Origin: an uncultured Bacteroidales bacterium
GTDB lineage: Bacteria > Bacteroidota > Bacteroidia > Bacteroidales > Marinilabiliaceae
Assembly: GCA_937892095.1 (NCBI GenBank)
Contig: CALAVC010000255.1
Span: 1-6,300 of the forward strand
Reading direction: 5' to 3'
DNA: 6,300 bases
A program made the position numbers and the translations under genes. A model generated the notes under the pieces. The model searched no databases. It had not been told where the DNA came from and saw only the letters and a list, made by a program, of their open reading frames with translations. Positions 1 to 6,298 of the stretch are shown here, one piece after another; within the stretch, counting starts at the first letter, position 1; every line of letters begins with the position of its first letter.

Positions 1-174
1 TAACCACCCCCTCTGAAGATTGCCTACTGTTGCATTATCAACTTGAACTTAGGTGTTTTCTTTTCACAACTATGAGATTTTGTCGTCAAAGAGTGATAAT
101 ATATCGTAATGTCCTTTCGCCATATAACTACATTTATATCAGAGCAATGTAGACGAATGCATTTTTGCAAACGT
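1..174. other. gene-free left edge, apart from the inverted-repeat copy
   Basis: Downstream of the CorC-like gene I find no convincing gene. On the minus strand there is only a 17-codon ATG frame (123-70) and a longer frame lacking an ATG. An imperfect hairpin (7 of 9 pairs, 4-base loop) begins right after the stop codon near 174-153, but no T-tract follows, so it is not called a terminator. Confidence 0.5.
29..47 (+). repeat. left copy of a perfect 19-bp inverted repeat
   Basis: The sequence GTTGCATTATCAACTTGAA occurs here on the plus strand and again, inverted and without mismatch, at 6269-6287. Similarity stops abruptly on both sides. Inside the unit, GTTG-CATTAT-CAAC forms a short dyad with a 6-base spacer, a shape compatible with a recombinase or regulator site. 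This copy is in the gene-free stretch downstream of the CorC-like gene. Confidence 0.85.
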
Positions 175-1443
175 TCAGTCAATTGTCATCTGCACCTTTT
201 CAACTTTTGCGTGTCCTGCCTGAAGAATTTTAAATGTAAAGTGGTCAATCTTTACTTCGTCGCCTTGCACTGGTATCGCTTGTGTCTGGTGCAATATTAG
301 TCCAGCAATGGTGTCGTACTCATCCGATATTGGTAGGTTGAGCTTATATTTTTCGTTGAGATAATCCACTTCGAGGCGAGCTTCGAAAATGTAGGTCGTC
401 TCGTCTATTTTTCTTTCTTCATACTCCTCTTGGTCGTGTTCGTCATGAATTTCGCCAAAAATTTCTTCGAGAACATCTTCGAGTGTAATTAGACCTGCTG
501 TGCCACCGAACTCGTCAACAACAATGGCTATACTTTTATGCTGACTCGTAAACTGGCGCAATAAGAGGTTTGCTCGCATCGTCTCTGGCACCACAGCAAT
601 CGGCATCATCATGCTACGTATGTTGCGTGCTTCGCCAAACATCTCCGACACGTGTACGTAGCCCACAATATTGTCTATCGAACCTCGGTAGACAAGTATT
701 TTTGAGAAACCTGACTGTACAAATTTTTTATACAAATTTTCGGTCGTGTCGTCTATGCTTATGGCCACAAGGTCGGTGCGTGGCACGTAGCAGTCGCGCA
801 CCTTAATTTTCGAAAAGTCAAGAGCATTGCGCATCAAGCGAGCTTCTTGACCAACATCACTATCCGCATCATGATTCGATGCCTGTTGCGTTACCAAATT
901 GTCAAAGTCTATTCGACTTGGCAAAATATTGTCCACTGCATTGCTGTCGGCTGAGCGAAAGAAAACTTTCAGAACAAGACGCGATAGCCATTGCATAAAC
1001 TGCCCAATTGGATAGAAAAGTATGTAGAAGAAAAAAAGTGGGATAGCCAGCACATTGAGCATTGCTGACGGATTAAATTGTATTAGGTTTTTGGGAAGAA
1101 ATTCTGCCGTAACAATTATTATGACTGTAGAAATAAGAGTCTGGATAAGTAGTGTCAGTGTTGGACTACTTGTGTAGGTCGACAACACTGGTCCGAGCGT
1201 GTCCGAAAAGACAAGTCCGAAGATTACCATCGTAACGTTGTTGCCCACGAGTATGCAAGAGATGAGCACCGACGGACGTGCAAGAAAAATGTCTATTATT
1301 TTGCTTATACGTGGGTTCTTGCTACGGTTTATTTCAAGAAGTAGTTTGTTCGATGCCAAGAATGCCATTTCACTACCCGAAAAAAAGGCCGAGAGGAATA
1401 GCATACATGCAAGTATGGTAAGGTTTATCGCAAGTGGCGACAT
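175..1443 (-). CDS. HlyC/CorC-family membrane protein (DUF21 - CBS pair - CorC_HlyC)
   Basis: This 422-residue inner-membrane protein belongs to the CNNM/CorC ('hemolysin-like') family, linked to Mg2+ or other divalent-cation transport; the old hemolysin name is not evidence of toxin activity. The N-terminal DUF21 domain (about 1-190) has hydrophobic segments near 6-28, 58-80, 95-118 and 128-150. It carries the family motifs FFSGSEMAF (20-28), VGNN (66-69) and AEFLPK (113-118). A CBS pair follows (about 215-330), introduced by VRDCYVPR (215-222) and containing DEFGGTAGL (310-318). GEIHDE (330-335) precedes a C-terminal CorC_HlyC domain (about 345-420) with YDTIAGLIL (376-384). Length is normal and all domains are intact. 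It starts at ATG, 31 bases after the DUF4249 stop, with no clear Shine-Dalgarno. It is not a clear match to the related gliding protein GldE, so no symbol is given. The cation transported is not determinable from sequence. Confidence 0.93.
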   Translation of the reverse strand: MSPLAINLTILACMLFLSAFFSGSEMAFLASNKLLLEINRSKNPRISKIIDIFLARPSVLISCILVGNNVTMVIFGLVFSDTLGPVLSTYTSSPTLTLLIQTLISTVIIIVTAEFLPKNLIQFNPSAMLNVLAIPLFFFYILFYPIGQFMQWLSRLVLKVFFRSADSNAVDNILPSRIDFDNLVTQQASNHDADSDVGQEARLMRNALDFSKIKVRDCYVPRTDLVAISIDDTTENLYKKFVQSGFSKILVYRGSIDNIVGYVHVSEMFGEARNIRSMMMPIAVVPETMRANLLLRQFTSQHKSIAIVVDEFGGTAGLITLEDVLEEIFGEIHDEHDQEEYEERKIDETTYIFEARLEVDYLNEKYKLNLPISDEYDTIAGLILHQTQAIPVQGDEVKIDHFTFKILQAGHAKVEKVQMTID

Positions 1444-1474
1444 TGCAGATTGTTAAGTAATTAAAATATTTATG

Positions 1475-2413
1475 CTAAAATAACGAAACTTTTTGTGGGT
1501 TCAATGTGTTCGGTTCGTTTTGCCGGCTTAGCGTCAGTTCCATCTCGTCATACGATAACCCACTAACCATGCCGTAGCCGTCGCCTACCACGTTGCTGGT
1601 GCTTTCCACTGTGCTAACAGTTGGTAAAAAGGCGTAGCCACTTTGAGCGCTAATGGCCGATAGGTAATGAAAGTAGTCGCTCGTGTGGTGCCATAGGCGG
1701 ATTGCCACTGTTGTACTATCAATTTCTGCCTGACTGACGCTGTCGTTCAACTGCGAGATGTTTGTTTGAAAGTTAATGCTATATTTTCTATACTTTTCGG
1801 TCGATTCTATATCTTGAAACAACCCATTAGATTGCGTGCTACGTGTCCAAAGACTTGGTATGAGTTTAAAAATGTAGTGAGTATAGTCGCACGTAATTTT
1901 CTTGTCAATATGTGCGCCAGCTGTCCAATAACGTTTAAAAACTTCTATTTGATAATAATTTGTTGCGGTGTCGGTGTCGGTCATGTGTAGTGTAAACATT
2001 TTTGTAGCACCAATCGTTAGTGTGTCGATTGCTTGAATCTTTACTGGCTCCAATATTTGAGTCTGCGCACTCAATGTTTTTTCTGTTATACTGACCGAAA
2101 TTTCTATTTTATCACCTGCCTCTGTTGGCACACCAAATGTCGTGCAACTATCCGAAGGAGCTATCACTTGTGTATATTCTGCGTCGTCTACCTTAAGGTT
2201 TACTATGCAGCTTTCGCTTATTGGTCGCCACTTGGCTGTATCGGCATATAAGACACTATTGTAGACCCATACGCTCACTGGTTCACCAGCACTAATGAGA
2301 CTTGTCATGATTGGCGTAGCCTCGCTCGTGGCGAAGTCAATATTGAACATGTCTTCTTCGCATGCTACGACACATGCCAATAGTGTATAAATCAATAGTT
2401 TATGCAGTTTCAC
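1475..2413 (-). CDS. DUF4249 family lipoprotein, probable partner of the upstream TonB-dependent receptor
   Basis: This 312-residue protein matches the DUF4249 family as I know it: a lipoprotein signal, an early beta-rich region, a central segment ending near NYYQIEVFKRYW (152-163), and a late GDGYG-type motif (NVVGDGYGMVSGLS, 274-287). The N-terminus is a lipoprotein signal with two lipobox candidates, LLAC (Cys14) and VVAC (Cys18); Cys18 is followed by Glu-Glu-Asp. Acidic residues just after the lipidated cysteine are associated with surface export in Bacteroidota, so an outer-leaflet location is inferred. The start is GTG: an in-frame TAG lies six codons upstream with no ATG between, and MKLHKLLIYTLL makes a good signal peptide. 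It begins 11 bases after the receptor stop codon with no Shine-Dalgarno, suggesting translational coupling. DUF4249 genes commonly follow TonB-dependent receptors, but their exact role is unknown. Confidence 0.85.
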   Translation of the reverse strand: MKLHKLLIYTLLACVVACEEDMFNIDFATSEATPIMTSLISAGEPVSVWVYNSVLYADTAKWRPISESCIVNLKVDDAEYTQVIAPSDSCTTFGVPTEAGDKIEISVSITEKTLSAQTQILEPVKIQAIDTLTIGATKMFTLHMTDTDTATNYYQIEVFKRYWTAGAHIDKKITCDYTHYIFKLIPSLWTRSTQSNGLFQDIESTEKYRKYSINFQTNISQLNDSVSQAEIDSTTVAIRLWHHTSDYFHYLSAISAQSGYAFLPTVSTVESTSNVVGDGYGMVSGLSYDEMELTLSRQNEPNTLNPQKVSLF

Positions 2414-2424
2414 GGTGTTGCGTA

Positions 2425-5082
2425 TCAGAATCTAATGGTATATTTTACGTAGGGTATTGGCAGTGCAATAAGACTAAATTTTTTCAGTTTGTATTGCTGT
2501 GTTTGCTCGTCGGCTTTCCAATACACAAATGTCGGGTTGGCACGCCCATATAAGTTGTATATGCCAAAACTCAGCACGCTACCCATTCTTTTGCTATTGC
2601 GTTTTATGTCTACACCTACGTTTAGCTGGTGCGATTGTGGCATCCTCATCGTGTTTCGTTCTGGTGGTATTGGCAGAGCGTTATCGTTGCCCCTAATGTA
2701 ATACTTTTCGGTTGGCAAAGTAAGTGGTGTACCACTATTGTAGCTCCACGAGGCCGAAATGTCGGTCTTATCGCTTATGGCGTATGTTACAAAAATATTG
2801 GTGGAGTGCAAACAGTCAAAGTCAGACGGAAACGACTTGCCCCCGTTTATCGCACTAAATTCGTTCGCGCTTTCACTAAGCGAATAACCTATCCAACCAG
2901 ATATTTTTCCGTTTGTTTTATGCACAAAAAATTCTATCCCCTTTGAATAGCCTTTGCCAGCAGTACACGTGTTTGCCCAATTGCTTATGTCCGACATGGC
3001 GTAGTATGGTGTGCTGACGTAGGTCAGCAAGTTCGGATACCACTTATGATATGCCTCGACACTAAATTTTACGTTTGGTGCTATCGACCATAGTGTGCCA
3101 AGCGAAATTTGCGAGCAAAATTGTGGCGATTGGTTGTCGGGCACTGGCATCCAAATGTCGCTTGGTAGCGATGTGGTGGTTGAGCGTGCAAGATATGTAA
3201 TTTGAGAAGACATTGAGTATCCTGCTTTTATGCTCAAAAACTTGCTTGCTCTATATCCAAATAGTAGTCGTGGTTCAAGTCGGACATAGGCTTCGCGGTT
3301 TGAACGAAAGAGCGTAGACAGATGTGCACCAATAGTCGAATATATTTTTCCACAGCGCATTTCGGCTTCGGCATACACATGCAATTCAGTATTTGACTGA
3401 CTACTCTGTTTCTTTATTTCACCATTGATTGTCGTGTCGCTTCTGACGATGTCGTCAGTGTAGATATATGTATATGGTATATATTCTTTTCTGTTGACCC
3501 ACGTGCCCGCATGTAACACAGCACTTACGTTGTTGGGATAAAAGTTAAAGTCGGTTCGCAAACCATATTCGTATATGCCGTTTGAATATTCATTTTTAGT
3601 GTTTTTGTCTCTTTGTTCAGTTTCTTGTTGTCGGTTTGTAAAGTCATATTTACTCATCCAAGTTGTTGTATTCGACGTTATTTGCGAAGAAAACGTGTGG
3701 TCCCATCGGAGTGAACTGATTATGTTACCCCATTTCAATATTTTTTTGTCCACATACTCTACTGTCTGTTGCCGCGAACCATTGTTGACCACGCTTTGTG
3801 TCGTGTAATTGTTCTTGTTGCTAAGTTTATCGTATCCACACATAAAGAATGCCGAGAAGCTATTTCTCTCTGTCGGTTGCCAATTGACTTTGGTCGTCAC
3901 ATCATAGAAATAGTATGTATACGTAGCGTCTTGTTTACGTTGAGCCAACTTCATTACAGGCTCAAAATAAGACCGACGTGCCGACACTATAAACGATAGT
4001 CTCTGTGGAATAATTGGTCCCTCTACGACTCCCGTTGTGGCCATAAGACCACTATTAATCGAACCATGAAGTCTGTGCTTATTACCATTGCGAGTCTTGA
4101 TGTCCAAAACCGATGAGAGCTTGCCACCATAGCGTGCAGGAAAACCACTTTTGAGTAGTGATATGTGGCTGACGATGTCGGTGTTGAACGATGAGAACAT
4201 GCCCAACATGTGGTTGGGACTATAGATAGGCACATTGTCTATATAGACCATATTTTGGTCTGTTGAGCCGCCGCGTACGCTCATGCCACCAAAACCTTCG
4301 TTGCCACTGCTTGTGCCAGGTGTTTGTTGTAAGGTCCTTATGACATCGCTTTCGCCAAATAGAGTTGGCATGGCTTTTATTTGTTCCATGGGCAAGTCTG
4401 TGTTGCCCGTTCGCTCGTCGGAGCTAATAAATCCGCCACTACCATGTATGTCAACAGTTGTTGTCATTGTCGACCTTGGACTTAGCGATATGTTTATTGT
4501 CGTGTCGCCGGGTGCGCACGTCATTTTTTTTCTGAACGTGTTGTACCCCACAAAAGTAGCTTGTAGGGTTATATGCCCTGCTGGCAGGCGAAGATAGAAA
4601 TACCCTTCACCATTGGTTGAAAGACCACGCATTAGTGTGCTGTCCACAATGCTTGCTCCCACAAGAGCTTCGCCAGTAAGCCTATCTGTACAAAATCCTC
4701 TGATATTTACATACCCCACCTGCTCTGACCATACTATTATTTTTTCTTCGTTGACAGAGTATTTTACATTAAAACGACTAAATATGGCATCAAGATATTG
4801 GCGTATTGTGGCTTTCTGTTTGGACATTCTGACACTTCGTCGTTGGTATATGCGATTGGAGTATGCAATGGTGCAATTGGTATGTTGTTGTATTATGTCC
4901 AATAGCGAATCAGAATCTCCTGAGTATGGTCTTTCGGTTGCCAAAAGTGTGTTGAGTAGAGTGTTCTCTTCTTGTGCCGAGACGCTTATTGTGTAAAGGT
5001 TTATTAGACCTGCACACAAAAAGAAGAGGTACCTTTGTAGGCACCTCGAAAACAAATCACCATTTTGGGCAATCGTTGACAT
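2425..5082 (-). CDS. TonB-dependent outer-membrane receptor with STN signalling domain and carboxypeptidase-regulatory-like domain
   Basis: This is an 885-residue outer-membrane active-transport and signalling receptor. A signal peptide has its hydrophobic core at about 18-33 and likely cleavage after SVSA (33-36). The periplasmic STN domain (about 55-120) is the part expected to contact FecR. A carboxypeptidase-regulatory-like beta-sandwich (about 124-203) contains TGEALVGASI and a PAGHITLQATFVGY stretch. The plug (about 225-335) has the typical SDVIRTLQQTPG, MSVRGGSTDQNMVYIDNVPI and PARYGGKLSSVLDIKT motifs. The remainder is an aromatic-rich beta-barrel ending in a C-terminal Phe (YVKYTIRF), as outer-membrane proteins usually do. 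The frame is intact. An in-frame TAA 10 codons upstream leaves ATG at 5082 as the only reasonable start. It sits 39 bases after fecR and 11 before the DUF4249 gene. The substrate cannot be told; iron-siderophore, other metal, peptide or glycan are all possible. Confidence 0.95.
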   Translation of the reverse strand: MSTIAQNGDLFSRCLQRYLFFLCAGLINLYTISVSAQEENTLLNTLLATERPYSGDSDSLLDIIQQHTNCTIAYSNRIYQRRSVRMSKQKATIRQYLDAIFSRFNVKYSVNEEKIIVWSEQVGYVNIRGFCTDRLTGEALVGASIVDSTLMRGLSTNGEGYFYLRLPAGHITLQATFVGYNTFRKKMTCAPGDTTINISLSPRSTMTTTVDIHGSGGFISSDERTGNTDLPMEQIKAMPTLFGESDVIRTLQQTPGTSSGNEGFGGMSVRGGSTDQNMVYIDNVPIYSPNHMLGMFSSFNTDIVSHISLLKSGFPARYGGKLSSVLDIKTRNGNKHRLHGSINSGLMATTGVVEGPIIPQRLSFIVSARRSYFEPVMKLAQRKQDATYTYYFYDVTTKVNWQPTERNSFSAFFMCGYDKLSNKNNYTTQSVVNNGSRQQTVEYVDKKILKWGNIISSLRWDHTFSSQITSNTTTWMSKYDFTNRQQETEQRDKNTKNEYSNGIYEYGLRTDFNFYPNNVSAVLHAGTWVNRKEYIPYTYIYTDDIVRSDTTINGEIKKQSSQSNTELHVYAEAEMRCGKIYSTIGAHLSTLFRSNREAYVRLEPRLLFGYRASKFLSIKAGYSMSSQITYLARSTTTSLPSDIWMPVPDNQSPQFCSQISLGTLWSIAPNVKFSVEAYHKWYPNLLTYVSTPYYAMSDISNWANTCTAGKGYSKGIEFFVHKTNGKISGWIGYSLSESANEFSAINGGKSFPSDFDCLHSTNIFVTYAISDKTDISASWSYNSGTPLTLPTEKYYIRGNDNALPIPPERNTMRMPQSHQLNVGVDIKRNSKRMGSVLSFGIYNLYGRANPTFVYWKADEQTQQYKLKKFSLIALPIPYVKYTIRF
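5026..5047 (-). terminator. terminator-like hairpin with T-rich tail inside the 5' end of the receptor gene
   Basis: In the transcript, GAGGUGCCU pairs with AGGUACCUC across an ACAA loop, giving nine consecutive pairs including one G-U. A TTCTTTTTG tract follows at once. The structure covers roughly bases 36-57 of the receptor coding region, in the signal-peptide codons. It has the form of an intrinsic terminator or attenuator. Whether it stops transcription while ribosomes are translating the region is unknown; it may only slow expression. Confidence 0.4.
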
Positions 5083-5100
5083 TTTGTCGTGACTCTTGAG

Positions 5101-5106
5101 CCTCCT
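5101..5106 (-). promoter_or_regulatory. AGGAGG Shine-Dalgarno-like motif before the receptor gene, at unusual spacing
   Basis: A full AGGAGG lies in the fecR-receptor gap, but 18 bases separate it from the ATG instead of the usual 5-9. No alternative start codon sits at a better distance. Bacteroidota genes mostly lack strong motifs of this kind, and the other gene starts in this window do too. It may be a weak ribosome standby site, or fortuitous. Confidence 0.3.
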
Positions 5107-5121
5107 TTTACGTTAGCTAAA

Positions 5122-6000
5122 TTAGTCAGATATTGTCAGACAGCCTTTATTGAGTTCTATTTTTTTGCCTGAGTGAACTGCTATTTCGTGCAACACATCG
5201 TCTATTGGCTCATTATCAAACATAGTTGTGATGCGTATGCTATCTGGCTCAGTCAAGAACTTTATGTCGCTCACTTGTTTATGATATTTCATCGCTACTT
5301 CTTCGACCACAAGTCTTAAGCTAACGTCTTTAAAGTTCATGCACCCCACCCCTACGCTTAGCCCGCCATTGAGGTTAGTGTTTTTTGCAACGAGAGTCTT
5401 GCCAGTCCATGTGGCTTCTTGTCCGCGGGTGAGTATGACCTTTTGCTTGCCAACTCTCACGCTTACTTTGCCTTCTTCAACACACGTGCGCACGTGTGCT
5501 TGCTCGGCTCTGTTTTCTACTCTAAATGTTGTGCCAAGCACTTTTATATCCACGTCCGATGCGTTTACGTAGAACGGATGTTGCGAGTCTTTTTTGACCT
5601 TGAAAAGTGCTGTCCCACTGAGTGTGGCATATCTGCCGCGCCAATTCTGAGAGTAGTTTATCGAACTTCCTACTGCAAGTATTGCAATGCTACCATCGGG
5701 TAGGTTTATAGTGTCTGTTTGGTGGGTGGTTGCGTACGTGCTTTCGGATGACGACGGACCGAACGTCAGCAATGCAGTCGCTACAACTATAGTAGGGATG
5801 AGCACTGCCGCCACTCGCAATAGTTTCTGTCGGAGCGAGATATGAGGTACATTGCTTTTAGACTTGCTAATTCTATTCTCAATATTGTTCCACACCTCTT
5901 CTTTGCGCATTTCTGCTCTATATGCACTCTGGACATCACCTACCCTATCGGCCATCACCGACGTGTCCTCACTACATATATTTTTAGACAAATCTTCCAT
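5122..6000 (-). CDS. FecR-family anti-sigma factor / signal transducer
   Basis: This is a 292-residue single-pass inner-membrane regulator. The cytoplasmic N-terminal part (1-58), with EEVWNNIENRI (34-44), is the expected sigma-binding region. One transmembrane helix follows (about 61-81, VAAVLIPTIVVATALLTF). The periplasmic FecR domain (about 90-200) shows LPDGSIAILAVGSSINY, LSGTALFKVKKDSQHPFYV, VLGTTFRV and EEGKVSVRVG. A C-terminal DUF4974 region (about 219-290) begins at MNFKDVSLRLVVEEVA and has the same general secretin/TonB-short-domain character as the receptor's STN. In the known FecIRA-type scheme, FecR receives the signal from the receptor's periplasmic domain and then releases or activates the sigma factor. 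It is slightly short for Bacteroidota FecR proteins, but no domain is missing. The ATG lies 9 bases after the small upstream ORF; a later in-frame ATG (Met16) is possible but less consistent with tight packing. Confidence 0.93.
   Translation of the reverse strand: MEDLSKNICSEDTSVMADRVGDVQSAYRAEMRKEEVWNNIENRISKSKSNVPHISLRQKLLRVAAVLIPTIVVATALLTFGPSSSESTYATTHQTDTINLPDGSIAILAVGSSINYSQNWRGRYATLSGTALFKVKKDSQHPFYVNASDVDIKVLGTTFRVENRAEQAHVRTCVEEGKVSVRVGKQKVILTRGQEATWTGKTLVAKNTNLNGGLSVGVGCMNFKDVSLRLVVEEVAMKYHKQVSDIKFLTEPDSIRITTMFDNEPIDDVLHEIAVHSGKKIELNKGCLTISD
5481..5498. repeat. perfect 18-bp palindrome within fecR
   Basis: CACACGTGCGCACGTGTG is its own reverse complement and contains two CACGTG hexamers. 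It lies in the fecR coding sequence, across the codons for A-H-V-R-T-C-V (about residues 168-174). It could be a protein-binding site or an RNA hairpin, or simply a coincidence of codon choice; no function is claimed. Confidence 0.6.
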
Positions 6001-6009
6001 TTTGTTATA

Positions 6010-6192
6010 TTAATGAAAGTTTACTACGCCAAAAATGTTCGCTGTAGCAAGATTTAGACCATCGGTGTCGTTTTCTACGACATCTGTAGTTTGTTCAGAT
6101 TCTTTTGCTTGTATTGTGTTTACGCTTTCGCTTAGCGATTCCTGATTGTCGTGTCCGAGGAGTTCTGCGAATAGTTCAAATATAAATTCCAT
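6010..6192 (-). CDS. small acidic hypothetical protein between sigma and anti-sigma genes
   Basis: I do not recognise this 60-residue protein. It has 12 Asp/Glu against one Lys and no Arg, no cysteine and no signal peptide. Residues 1-13 (MEFIFELFAELLG) could form an amphipathic helix; the middle (15-45) is polar and probably disordered; the end (NIFGVVNFH, 52-60) is hydrophobic. Its ATG overlaps the end of the preceding sigma frame by 17 bases, with an A-rich AAAAAGAACG stretch just upstream. Its stop is 9 bases before fecR. This placement, an exact fit between two genes that normally adjoin, is the main argument that it is translated. A role in sigma/anti-sigma control is inference only. 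It might instead serve mainly to couple translation, or be a chance frame. Confidence 0.55.
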   Translation of the reverse strand: MEFIFELFAELLGHDNQESLSESVNTIQAKESEQTTDVVENDTDGLNLATANIFGVVNFH

Positions 6193-6298
6193 AATCGTTC
6201 TTTTTCAGTTTTCTAACCACAAAGACAATCGTGCTTATCAAAACACGTATTAGAATATGTTTGCAGAATTCAAGTTGATAATGCAACGCTTTCGAAGA
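6176..6298 (-). CDS. C-terminal end of a probable ECF RNA polymerase sigma factor (partial)
   Basis: An open frame enters from beyond the right edge and ends at TGA (6178-6176), giving 40 residues from SSKALHYQLEFCKHIL to KKNDYGIYI. The start resembles the end of sigma region 4, where Bacteroidota ECF factors often read like 'S.KTVEYHISKALK.LR'. It continues into a hydrophobic, basic-ended tail (HILIRVLISTIVFVVRKLKK), a common ending in this sigma group. Its position directly before a FecR gene and in the same direction is where the cognate sigma factor is expected. The DNA-binding helices lie outside the window, so identity rests on a short tail plus context. The other two frames here stop within about 30-50 bases of the edge. 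Confidence 0.6.
   Translation of the reverse strand, partial: SSKALHYQLEFCKHILIRVLISTIVFVVRKLKKNDYGIYI
6269..6287 (-). repeat. right copy of the perfect 19-bp inverted repeat
   Basis: On the minus strand this reads GTTGCATTATCAACTTGAA, identical to 29-47. It lies within the probable sigma reading frame, where it encodes A-L-H-Y-Q-L-E. The two copies bracket about 6.2 kb that includes every complete gene of the window. Confidence 0.85.

Noticed and set aside
70..123. 17-codon minus-strand frame starting MAKGHYDILSLFDDKIS downstream of the CorC-like gene
   Set aside because: The residue mix looks natural and it starts at ATG, but it is very short, has no ribosome-binding site, stops quickly with a second stop close behind, and I recognise no family. 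Evidence is too thin to call a gene or a pseudogene remnant.
153..174. Imperfect hairpin directly after the CorC-like stop codon as a terminator
   Set aside because: Only 7 of 9 pairs with an internal T-T/T-T mismatch and no T-tract after it; too weak to call.
19..180. About 50-codon minus-strand open frame just after the CorC-like gene, ending ...FKLIMQQ
   Set aside because: No ATG or GTG start (only TTG), unusual composition and no recognisable motif; most likely a chance open frame.
175..1443. Calling the CorC-like gene gldE or a haemolysin toxin
   Set aside because: The domain architecture matches the broad HlyC/CorC family, but the membrane-segment motif (LVGNNVTMVIFG) and gene neighbourhood do not point specifically to GldE, and family membership does not indicate haemolytic activity.
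1444..1500. AT-rich stretch upstream of the CorC-like gene as its own promoter
   Set aside because: A Bacteroidota promoter (TTTG with TAnnTTTG) was looked for, but no good match was found; an independent promoter remains possible but not supported.
4613..4996. 127-codon plus-strand open frame opposite the receptor gene
   Set aside because: It lies wholly antisense to well-supported STN and carboxypeptidase-like coding sequence, and its translation has no recognisable domain. It is a shadow frame, as are the other plus-strand frames in this window.
29..6287. The 19-bp inverted repeat as terminal repeats of an insertion sequence or transposon
   Set aside because: No transposase or integrase lies between the copies, no target duplication is visible, and the right copy is inside a coding frame continuous with the operon, which argues against a simple transposable unit.
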